This document shows, piece after piece, positions 56,096-64,000 of a stretch of 64,000 nucleotides of DNA (position 1 is its first letter; every line of letters starts with the position of its first letter). The notes under the pieces were generated by a model. That model did not search any database, had not been told where the DNA came from, and saw nothing but the letters and a program-made list of their open reading frames with translations. The position numbers and the translations under genes were made by a program. The stretch is from an uncultured Alphaproteobacteria bacterium (GTDB lineage: Bacteria; Pseudomonadota; Alphaproteobacteria; HIMB59; GCA-002718135). The DNA is taken from positions 1 to 64,000 of the forward strand of contig CACIBE010000006.1 in NCBI GenBank assembly GCA_902584805.1. The letters run 5' to 3'.

Positions 56096-56977
56096 ATGTC
56101 TAAATTTAGAAACATTGCTTCAATAATAGCATTACTTCCAATGATAATAATATCATTAACTGTTTTCATTGGATGTATAATTTACTCATTTATTTATTCC
56201 CTTACTAATTCAAAATTAATACCTGTTACAAATTTTGTAGGTTTCGATCAATATGAAAGATTATTTAAACAAAGAAAATGGGATGTTGCAGTTGAAAATA
56301 TTTTTATCTACGGTTTTGTATTCACAATTGGATGTCTAATCATTGGTTTTTTACTTGCTGTTTTAATAGACCAAAAAATTAGAGGAGAAAGTTTATTTAG
56401 AACTATTTTCCTTTATCCATATGCAATGTCTTTTGTTGTTACTGGTTTAGTTTGGAAATGGGTGTTGAATCCTACATTTGGATTGGAAAACTCAATGCAC
56501 ATGTGGGGATTCTCTTGGTTCCAGCTTGATTGGTTAGTAAATAGAGACCTTGCTATTTATGCTGTTTGTATTGCTGCTGTTTGGCAAGGTGCAGGTTTTG
56601 TAATGGTATTAATGTTAGCAGGGTTAAGAGGAATTGATGAAGACATTTGGAAGTCTCTTAGTATCGAAGGTGTTGCTAAATGGAAATCATACTTATTTGT
56701 TATTCTTCCAATGTTACGACCAATGGTTGTAACTGCTATAGTCTTAATAGCAGCAGGAGTTGTAAAAGTTTACGATTTAATTTTAGCTTTAACATCTGGT
56801 GGGCCAGGTTATGCAACAACCACACCCGCAATGTATGTAATGGAAAACTTTTTCCAACGGGCGAATTTGGGACAAGCTTTTGCTGCATCAATTATAATGT
56901 TCATTTCAGTTGTTTGTATTCTTGCTCCATGGGCATTTTATGAGTTTTATATAAGAAATAAATACGCGGCCAATTAA
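56096..56977 (+). CDS. Sugar ABC transporter permease (GtsB-like)
   Basis: FVGFDQYERLFKQRKWDVAVENIFIYG, FLYPYAMSFVVTGLVWKWVLNPTFGLE. Confidence 0.92.
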   Translation: MSKFRNIASIIALLPMIIISLTVFIGCIIYSFIYSLTNSKLIPVTNFVGFDQYERLFKQRKWDVAVENIFIYGFVFTIGCLIIGFLLAVLIDQKIRGESLFRTIFLYPYAMSFVVTGLVWKWVLNPTFGLENSMHMWGFSWFQLDWLVNRDLAIYAVCIAAVWQGAGFVMVLMLAGLRGIDEDIWKSLSIEGVAKWKSYLFVILPMLRPMVVTAIVLIAAGVVKVYDLILALTSGGPGYATTTPAMYVMENFFQRANLGQAFAASIIMFISVVCILAPWAFYEFYIRNKYAAN

Positions 56978-57858
56978 TGAGATCAATACCTACAGGCCCA
57001 CGTCCAAAACATCTAACCATAGGAAGAATTGGATTGTATTGTTTTATTTTTGTATGTGCGATATTTTTTTTAATGCCTCTTTATGTAATGATTATAACTT
57101 CACTTAAAGATATGGATGAAATTAGAGCTGCTAATATTTTAAATCTACCAAAAGAACTAAGTTTTTATTCTTGGCCTAAAGCATGGTCCCAGGCCTGTAC
57201 TGGCTTTGTTTGTGAAGGTTTAAAACCAGGTTTTTTTAATTCTGTAAAAATTACTGTCCCGAGTGTTATTGTGTCTGTTGGTCTAAGTGCACTAAATGGG
57301 TATGCTCTTGCTTTTTGGCGTTTTAAAGGAGCTTATTTATTTTTTGGACTTTGTTTGTTTGGTGCATTTATTCCATATCAGGTAATGGTTTACCCTTTAT
57401 TAAAAATCGAAGACGCTTTAGGTATTTATTCAACTCTTCCTGGGATAATTTTAGTTCATACAATATTTGGTATGCCTATACTAACACTAATTTTTAGGAA
57501 TTTTTATGCCAGTTTACCAATAGATCTTTTTAAAGCCGCAAGAATTGATGGAGGTAATTTTATAAAAATATTTTTATATGTTATTATCCCAATGTCTGCC
57601 CCTATAACTATTGTAGCTGTCATTCTTCAAGTTACTGGAATTTGGAATGATTTTCTTCTAGGATTAGTTTTTGCAGGTAGAGACAACCAACCTATGACAG
57701 TTCAATTAAATAACATAGTGCAAGTTGATTATGGGGTTGCAGAATATAATGTAGATATGTCTGCAACTATTTTAACATCACTTGTTCCACTTTTTGTTTA
57801 TTTTATATCAGGAAGATGGTTTGTAAGAGGAATAGCAGCTGGAGCAATTAAGGGGTAA
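56977..57858 (+). CDS. Sugar ABC transporter permease (GtsC-like)
   Basis: FLMPLYVMIITSLKDMDEIR, LFKAARIDGGNFIKIFLYVIIPMSAP. Confidence 0.92.
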   Translation: MRSIPTGPRPKHLTIGRIGLYCFIFVCAIFFLMPLYVMIITSLKDMDEIRAANILNLPKELSFYSWPKAWSQACTGFVCEGLKPGFFNSVKITVPSVIVSVGLSALNGYALAFWRFKGAYLFFGLCLFGAFIPYQVMVYPLLKIEDALGIYSTLPGIILVHTIFGMPILTLIFRNFYASLPIDLFKAARIDGGNFIKIFLYVIIPMSAPITIVAVILQVTGIWNDFLLGLVFAGRDNQPMTVQLNNIVQVDYGVAEYNVDMSATILTSLVPLFVYFISGRWFVRGIAAGAIKG

Positions 57859-57860
57859 TA

Positions 57861-58934
57861 ATGAAAAATAATGTAGAAGTAAAAAATATCTCATTCAGTT
57901 ATGGTAAAACTGAAATTCTAAAAGATTTAAGCCTTGATATAAGAGAGGGTGAATTTATGGTTTTACTTGGCCCTTCAGGTTGTGGAAAAACAACTCTTTT
58001 AAATTGTATTGCAGGACTTCTAGATTTAACTGATGGACAGATTTGGATTGAAGATGACAACGTTACATGGAAAGAACCAAAAGATAGGCATATAGGAATG
58101 GTATTCCAATCCTATGCATTATATCCAAGTATGACGGTTGAGAAAAATTTATCATTTGGACTAAGAATGATGAATACGCCAAAGAATATAATTAATGAAA
58201 AAATTGATAAAGCGGCAAATCTCCTACAAATAAATGAATTACTTAAAAGAAAACCTTCTCAACTCTCTGGAGGTCAAAGGCAACGTGTTGCTATTGGTAG
58301 AGCTTTAGTTAGAGATGCAAAAGTTTTTTTATTTGATGAACCTTTAAGTAACCTTGATGCAAAATTAAGAGCTGAACTACGCTATGAAATTAAAAAACTT
58401 CATAGAGATTTATCAAATACAATGATTTATGTTACTCATGATCAGATAGAAGCCATGACTCTTGCTGATCGTATATCAGTGATGAAAGATGGATTAATAC
58501 AACAATTAGATACTCCTAAGCAAATTTATAACAAACCTGCTAATTTATTTGTTGCTGGTTTTATTGGATCTCCTAGTATGAATTTTTTAAAAGCCAGCTA
58601 TGACAAATCAAATAAAAAAATAATTGTTGGCAAAAAGCAAATTGATATTTCTAAATATGAAAATATAAATAATTTGATGAATGATCAAGGGGTTGTCTTT
58701 GGAATAAGACCTGAAAATATAAACATAGAGAAAAATGAAAATTCTATTCAATGTAAAGTTGAATTAGTGGAACCTATGGGGGCAGATACTCTTGTGTGGA
58801 CTAGTGTTGAAGGTAATCCAATATCTATTAGGCTAGAAGGAAGTTCGAATTTTAATTTAAATGATGAAATAAACATTTCATTTGATATAAATAAATCTTC
58901 AATATTTGACAGCAAATCAGAGGAGAGAATTTAA
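57861..58934 (+). CDS. Sugar ABC transporter ATP-binding protein (UgpC/MalK family)
   Basis: LLGPSGCGKTTLLNCIAGL, LSGGQRQRVAIGRALVRDAKVFLFDEPLSNLDAKLR, C-terminal TOBE-like domain. Confidence 0.95.
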   Translation: MKNNVEVKNISFSYGKTEILKDLSLDIREGEFMVLLGPSGCGKTTLLNCIAGLLDLTDGQIWIEDDNVTWKEPKDRHIGMVFQSYALYPSMTVEKNLSFGLRMMNTPKNIINEKIDKAANLLQINELLKRKPSQLSGGQRQRVAIGRALVRDAKVFLFDEPLSNLDAKLRAELRYEIKKLHRDLSNTMIYVTHDQIEAMTLADRISVMKDGLIQQLDTPKQIYNKPANLFVAGFIGSPSMNFLKASYDKSNKKIIVGKKQIDISKYENINNLMNDQGVVFGIRPENINIEKNENSIQCKVELVEPMGADTLVWTSVEGNPISIRLEGSSNFNLNDEINISFDINKSSIFDSKSEERI

Positions 58935-59707
58935 TGAACAGAAACGAAGTAACAATGCAGTTGTACACAACAAGAAAATTTCAACCTTACGAACCAATAT
59001 TTAAATTCTTATCTGACTCTGGGATAGAAAATATAGAACTCTTTGATTTAGATAAAATTGATTTAGATAAATTTAAATCAATGATGGATGAAAATGGCAT
59101 TTCTATAAAATCTTCTCACATAAGTTTTCAAGCAATTACAAATACAGAAGAAACTATTAGAAGGATGAAATATCTAAATATTAAGCATGCGATAGTACCT
59201 TCCGTGCCTGAAAAATTTAGTAAAGACTTTGCATCAAATTTTGATCTTGATGAAGACACTTGGAATAACTTTGGTAAAGATCTCTCATCATATGTCAAAA
59301 CGTATGAAGATAATGGCCTAACACTAGGTTATCATAATCATTCATTTGAATTTAGACCCCTTCCTAGTGGTAAGCTTCCAATAGAATGTATGATGGATCA
59401 AAATGAAAATCTAAAAATGGAACTTGATCTTGGGTGGGCAGTTGCTGGAAAAGCAGATCCACTTGAATGGATAGAAAAATATAAAAATAAAATTATTGGC
59501 TGTCACTTGAAAGATTTTTTTGATGAAACAAAAAATCTTTTAGATCATAGTGAGCAATCTGCAGTAGGAGAAGGTTTTATAGATTGGCCTAAGCTTATTG
59601 GGGAAGTTAAAAAAACACCATGCGAAGTTTTTGTCTTAGAACATGATGATCCAAAAGATTATAAAGAATACACAACCAAATCTTTAGAATATTTAGAAAC
59701 AATTTAA
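58934..59707 (+). CDS. Sugar phosphate isomerase/epimerase-like (xylose isomerase-like TIM barrel)
   Basis: ENIELFDLDKIDLDKF, GLTLGYHNHSFEFRPL, LKMELDLGWAVAGKADPLEWIEKYKNKIIGCHLKDFF, CEVFVLEHDDP. Confidence 0.9.
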   Translation: MNRNEVTMQLYTTRKFQPYEPIFKFLSDSGIENIELFDLDKIDLDKFKSMMDENGISIKSSHISFQAITNTEETIRRMKYLNIKHAIVPSVPEKFSKDFASNFDLDEDTWNNFGKDLSSYVKTYEDNGLTLGYHNHSFEFRPLPSGKLPIECMMDQNENLKMELDLGWAVAGKADPLEWIEKYKNKIIGCHLKDFFDETKNLLDHSEQSAVGEGFIDWPKLIGEVKKTPCEVFVLEHDDPKDYKEYTTKSLEYLETI

Positions 59708-60831
59708 TGAATATTGGAATTGTTGGCTGTGGAAATATTTCTGAAACTTATTTTGAGTGTCAAAAAATATACAATAATTTTAAAATAATTGCATGTGCTG
59801 ATATATACAAAGAAGCTGCATCTAATGCTGCATCAAAATATAATGTTAAGGCATTATCAGTTAAGGAAATTTTAGAAAATAATGAAATTGATTTAATTAT
59901 TAATCTAACAATTCCTGCCGCGCATAAAGAAATTATTACAAAATCATTACTTAATGGAAAACACTGTTTTAGTGAAAAACCTCTAGCAATGAATTTTCAA
60001 GAAGGTTTAGAAATACAAAAATTAGCAAATGAAAAGGGTTTATATGTTGGATGCGCACCCGATACATTTTTAGGAGCTTCAGGACAAAAAGCTAGAAAAT
60101 TAATTGAAGACAATAGGATAGGTAAAATTGTTCTTGGTACATTTAATTTAATGTCACATGGGATGGAGCATTGGCACCCTAATCCAGATTTTTTCTTTAA
60201 ACCTGGTGCTGGACCAGTTTTTGATGTTGGTGTTTATTATATTACTCAATTAGTTAACTTAATTGGACCAGTTAAACGAATAAATGCAATCAGTGGAACT
60301 GCTACAAATGAGAGAACAATAACTAGTCAACCTAGATATGGAGATAAAATTAAAGTTGAAACACCAACAACATTAATGGGCTCGTTAGAATTTACAAATA
60401 ACGCTAAAATCCAGTTTTTTTGTACTTGGGATGTTTGGAAAAATAAGCACTCGACAATCGAGCTTTATGGATTAGATGGAAGTATGATTGTGCCTGACCC
60501 CAATTTTTTTAGTGGTGATTTACTCATTTCTCAAAAAGATAGTGATTGGGAAACAATTAATAATGATAATATGTTGTTAGGTATTCCTAATAAAAGTGAT
60601 GGAGAAGGTAATAAAAAAGCAAATTATAGAGGTATTGGTCTTTCAGAAATGATTGATTCAATTGCTAAAAATCGTAAAGCAAGATGTTCACTTGAATTAT
60701 CTCTTCATGTTTTAGAAATAATGGACGGTATAATAAAATCTGCAGAGGAAAAAAGATCATATATTTTAACTACAAATCCTGAACAACCAGATTTACTAAC
60801 TGAAGAAGAAATAAGTAAACTAAAAATTTAA
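59707..60831 (+). CDS. Gfo/Idh/MocA family oxidoreductase
   Basis: NIGIVGCGNISETYFECQK, NLTIPAAHKEIITKSLLNGKHCFSEKPLAMNFQEG, GPVFDVGVYYITQLVNLIGPVKRI. Confidence 0.93.
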   Translation: MNIGIVGCGNISETYFECQKIYNNFKIIACADIYKEAASNAASKYNVKALSVKEILENNEIDLIINLTIPAAHKEIITKSLLNGKHCFSEKPLAMNFQEGLEIQKLANEKGLYVGCAPDTFLGASGQKARKLIEDNRIGKIVLGTFNLMSHGMEHWHPNPDFFFKPGAGPVFDVGVYYITQLVNLIGPVKRINAISGTATNERTITSQPRYGDKIKVETPTTLMGSLEFTNNAKIQFFCTWDVWKNKHSTIELYGLDGSMIVPDPNFFSGDLLISQKDSDWETINNDNMLLGIPNKSDGEGNKKANYRGIGLSEMIDSIAKNRKARCSLELSLHVLEIMDGIIKSAEEKRSYILTTNPEQPDLLTEEEISKLKI

Positions 60832-60833
60832 AC

Positions 60834-62195
60834 ATGTCAGAAATTAAATTTCCATCTGATTTTATTTGGGGTGCATCATCCGCAGCCTATCAAATTGAAG
60901 GTGCTTGGAACATTGATGGAAAATCTCCTAGTATTTGGGATACTTTTACTCAAACTAAAGGTAATGTTCATAATGATGAAAATGCAAATATAACTTGTGA
61001 TTTTTATAATAATTATAAAGAAGATATTTCTTTAATGAAAGAAGCTGGATTAAAAAGTTTCCGCTTTTCTACTGCATGGTCTAGAATTCTCCCTAATGGT
61101 TTTGGCAAAGTAAATCAAAAAGGTTTAGATTTTTACAATCGTGTTATTGACTCACTCTTAGAAAAAAATATTGAGCCTTTTATATGTCTCTATCATTGGG
61201 ATTTACCACAAATTTTACAAGATAAAGGTGGTTGGACAAATAGAGAATCTTTAGATTGGTTTACAGAATTAACAAATATTGTTGTTTCCAATACTTGTGA
61301 TAGGGTTAAAAAATACTCAACTTTTAATGAACCTGTAGTTTTTACTCTTGCTGGATACGGACAAGGAATAATGGCTCCTGGTATAAGTGATTTTACAAAA
61401 ACATTACAAGCTGTGCATCATGTTAATTTATCACACGGATTTTCTATTAAAGAAATGAGATCAATTTCATCCGATCTAAAATGTGGTTGTGTTAATGTTA
61501 TGGCTCCAATTAAATCATTTTCTAACAAAGAAAAAGATATTGAGGCTTCAAAAATTGCAAATGTTTTTTTCAATACTTTATTTACAGACCCACAATATCT
61601 AGGAAATTATGATCCATATATAGCTCAGCAAATGAAAGATATAATTAAGGATGGAGATATGAAAATAATTAAACAAAAATTAGATTATTTTGGACTTAAT
61701 TTTTATTCACATTTTCATGTTCAGGCAGATCCAAGTGACAAATTATTTATGGGAGCTAAAACAAATAATGATGCAGGTTTTACTTTACTTCCTCCTCCTG
61801 ATGATGCTGAAGTAAATCCAATGGGGTGGGAAATTGCTCCATCTTCTTTTTATGATCAAATTATGCAAGTAAAAGAAAAATATGGAAGTCCGTTAATTTA
61901 TATAACTGAAAATGGTGTAGCAACTGAAGATGTATTATCAGAAAAAAATACGATATCAGATGAAGAAAGAATTAGTTTTTATAAACGATATTTAATTTGC
62001 TTAAATAAAGCAATCAATGACGGGGCTGATGTTCGAGGTTTTTATGCATGGTCGTTTACAGATAATTTTGAATGGCATAGGGGATATGACATGAGATTTG
62101 GTATGGTTTATATAGACTATGAAAATCAAAAAAGAATTCCAAAAGATTCATTTTTCTTTTATAAAAATCTTATAGAAAGTTCAGCAATTAGTTAG
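60834..62195 (+). CDS. Glycoside hydrolase family 1 (beta-glucosidase-like)
   Basis: FIWGASSAAYQIEGAWNIDGKSPSIWDTF, STFNEP acid/base, LIYITENGVATED nucleophile, DNFEWHRGYDMRFGMVYID. Confidence 0.95.
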   Translation: MSEIKFPSDFIWGASSAAYQIEGAWNIDGKSPSIWDTFTQTKGNVHNDENANITCDFYNNYKEDISLMKEAGLKSFRFSTAWSRILPNGFGKVNQKGLDFYNRVIDSLLEKNIEPFICLYHWDLPQILQDKGGWTNRESLDWFTELTNIVVSNTCDRVKKYSTFNEPVVFTLAGYGQGIMAPGISDFTKTLQAVHHVNLSHGFSIKEMRSISSDLKCGCVNVMAPIKSFSNKEKDIEASKIANVFFNTLFTDPQYLGNYDPYIAQQMKDIIKDGDMKIIKQKLDYFGLNFYSHFHVQADPSDKLFMGAKTNNDAGFTLLPPPDDAEVNPMGWEIAPSSFYDQIMQVKEKYGSPLIYITENGVATEDVLSEKNTISDEERISFYKRYLICLNKAINDGADVRGFYAWSFTDNFEWHRGYDMRFGMVYIDYENQKRIPKDSFFFYKNLIESSAIS

Positions 62196-62790
62196 TAATT
62201 TTGTTGTAGCTTATCTGATTTTGTTCAAACAAAACTTCATTAAATTTTGAAAGATCATTATCAACTTTTTTTAACATAGAATTAAATTCTGACCTTTTTG
62301 TTACTACTAAAGAAATATCAGCAACAATTAAATCAATAACAAAAAACTGATCTTTTGATTCTTTTACTCGCCATGTTACAACAACTGATCCAGTATCTGA
62401 AAAAATCTCCATATCTATCAAAGTGACTTGATTTTTGTTGTCATATTTTGATTTTGTTAATTCATATGTTTGGTCTGAATAACCTTGCATCATTGAAGCT
62501 ATATTTAAAGCTAAATGTCGTTTAAAATTATCAATGTAGATTTTTTTTGTATTTTTATCTGATTTTTTCCAAGCTTCTCCTGCAACAAACTTAGCTATAC
62601 CAGTACCAGCAAAATTATTATTAATTGTTTTTTCAATTAAAAGAAATCTGTTTTCATTAGAGAGATTTTGATTTTTATAAGCTTCAAGAATTATATCAAT
62701 TTCTCTTTTCAACCATTCTGAAGTTTCATCAGAATATAAATTTTTTGAAATAAAGATTATAAAAATAAATATAATTAAATTAAACTTCAT
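62188..62790 (-). CDS. mlaC: Phospholipid-binding protein MlaC family
   Basis: Signal peptide; NNFAGTGIAKFVAGEAWKKSDKNTKKIYIDNFKRHLALN; adjacent to mlaA. Confidence 0.86.
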   Translation of the reverse strand: MKFNLIIFIFIIFISKNLYSDETSEWLKREIDIILEAYKNQNLSNENRFLLIEKTINNNFAGTGIAKFVAGEAWKKSDKNTKKIYIDNFKRHLALNIASMMQGYSDQTYELTKSKYDNKNQVTLIDMEIFSDTGSVVVTWRVKESKDQFFVIDLIVADISLVVTKRSEFNSMLKKVDNDLSKFNEVLFEQNQISYNKITN

Positions 62791-63575
62791 TATTCAAATT
62801 CAATGCTAATTAGTGGCAGAGGTGTTAATTCTGAATCATCAACATTGTTAATTGCTGCCTTTCGGTTTTGATAATATGAGCTTCTTACTGCAGCATAATA
62901 ATCTACTGAATTATCTCTTAAGGCATTAACTTCATCAATTATTTGTGATCTTGTATCAACTGCATTAACTGCTGTTCTCATTGGTACTAACCAAGCTTCT
63001 CCTTCACTTACTGCATATGCATTAATTGGATCAGTCATCATTGTTAAAACCATTCCTGAAGCATCTCTAAGATTTGATGGACCAAATAAAGGAAGAACAA
63101 TGTAAAAACCATCTCCAACACCCCAAGTTGCAAGTGTTTGTCCATAATCCTCCTCTTTTTCTTCAAGACCGACCTTTTCAGCTACATCAAATAAGCCAAA
63201 TACACCCACAGTACTATTAAGAATAAATCTTCCTGATGATTGAATGGCATTTTCACCTTGACCTTGTAATAATTGATTAACAACAACCAAAGGAGCTCTT
63301 AAATTACTAATAAAATTATTTATTCCACCTTGTATTGGAGAAGGTAATTTTTTATAGCCTTTTGCAATTGGTTCTAAAACAATTCTATCAGCTACATTAT
63401 TAAAACTAAATATAGCTCTATTTAGTGGTTCAAAAGGATCATATATTTCATCTTCTATCGTGGTTGTTTCAAAGTCCTCAGAGTCAGTATTTACTTGATC
63501 AGCATCACTAGCAATTACGTTATAGGATAGTAAACTGAAAAATAGAAAAAATAGAATTATAATTTTTTTACTCAT
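62790..63575 (-). CDS. mlaA: MlaA/VacJ family lipoprotein
   Basis: YDPFEPLNRAIFSFNNVADRIVLEPIAKGYKKLP, DYGQTLATWGVGDGFYIVLPLFGPSNLRDASGM. Confidence 0.94.
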   Translation of the reverse strand: MSKKIIILFFLFFSLLSYNVIASDADQVNTDSEDFETTTIEDEIYDPFEPLNRAIFSFNNVADRIVLEPIAKGYKKLPSPIQGGINNFISNLRAPLVVVNQLLQGQGENAIQSSGRFILNSTVGVFGLFDVAEKVGLEEKEEDYGQTLATWGVGDGFYIVLPLFGPSNLRDASGMVLTMMTDPINAYAVSEGEAWLVPMRTAVNAVDTRSQIIDEVNALRDNSVDYYAAVRSSYYQNRKAAINNVDDSELTPLPLISIEFE

Positions 63576-63654
63576 AGACTAATCACTAATAACTAAACTA
63601 TTATTTAATATAGTTTATAAATTACATTATATATATCTCTATTATAGCAAAAAA

Positions 63655-64000
63655 ATGACAGAAAATTCGCAAAATTATCTTGATTTATTAAATAAAGAAC
63701 AAAGAAATGCTGTAGAGCAAACTAATGGTTCATTACTTGTATTAGCTGGCGCGGGTAGTGGCAAAACAAGGGTATTAACCTTTAGAATCTTGAATATATT
63801 AATAAAAAAACTTGCTACTCCGAGGCAAATTTTAGCAGTTACTTTTACAAATAAAGCTGCGAGCGAAATGAAGTCACGAATCGGAGATACATTAAATTTC
63901 CCTATAGATAATATGTGGGTGGGAACATTTCACTCTTTATCACTAAGAATACTAAGACAACATTATGAAGAAGTAGGACTAAGAAAAAATTTTTTAATTA
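63655..64000 (+). CDS. UvrD/PcrA-type superfamily I helicase (3' truncated by window edge)
   Basis: Hand translation MTENSQNYLDLLNKEQRNAVEQTNGSLLVLAGAGSGKTRVLTFRI...AVTFTNKAASEMKSRI; Walker A and motif Ia. Confidence 0.93.
   Translation, partial: MTENSQNYLDLLNKEQRNAVEQTNGSLLVLAGAGSGKTRVLTFRILNILIKKLATPRQILAVTFTNKAASEMKSRIGDTLNFPIDNMWVGTFHSLSLRILRQHYEEVGLRKNFLI

Noticed and set aside
56680-56943. Overlapping same-strand ORF 56680..56943 in the GtsB-like permease
   Set aside because: Alternative frame of a well-supported permease; Cys/Ser/Asn-rich nonsense translation.
1-64000. CRISPR arrays, transposases, integrases, phage genes, rRNA
   Set aside because: No repeat-spacer pattern, no recognisable mobile-element proteins and no rRNA sequence found on reading the window and ORF track.

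Overview
This 64 kb window is AT-rich and densely coded. It looks like a streamlined, probably marine, alphaproteobacterium; that placement is an inference from gene content, synteny and base composition. Two housekeeping blocks (about 1-33.3 kb and 62.2-64 kb) contain accA, secA, argJ, DUF1178, ubiG, lysC, a RodZ-like HTH protein, ispG, hisS, prfA, prmC, DUF4167, an M23 peptidase, ispA-like, guaC, ggt, rpmJ, trxB, an ELM1-like protein, greA, carB/carA, yqeY-like, dnaG, rpoD, mlaC/mlaA and the start of a UvrD-type helicase. Between them lies a roughly 29 kb accessory island (about 33.27-62.20 kb) for glycoside uptake and breakdown. It holds two GH4 NAD-dependent glycosidases, a PanB-like protein that has lost most catalytic residues, a desaturase, two PhyH-family proteins (one with HxG in place of the Fe-binding HxD), and an AgpA/Dpp-type ABC transporter translationally coupled to a flavin-dependent halogenase family gene. 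It also holds an MFS gene whose stop lies inside the antisense of a CAU tRNA, a class II aldolase, a CUT1 sugar transporter whose two permeases are fused and which lacks its own ATPase, and a GtsABC/UgpC-like glucose-type transporter. The rest of the island is two Gfo/Idh oxidoreductases, an aldo-keto reductase, a xylose-isomerase-like TIM barrel and a GH1 beta-glucosidase. All three solute-binding-protein genes have a strong Shine-Dalgarno and are followed by a GC-rich hairpin. No transcription regulator, CRISPR array or transposase was seen in the island.
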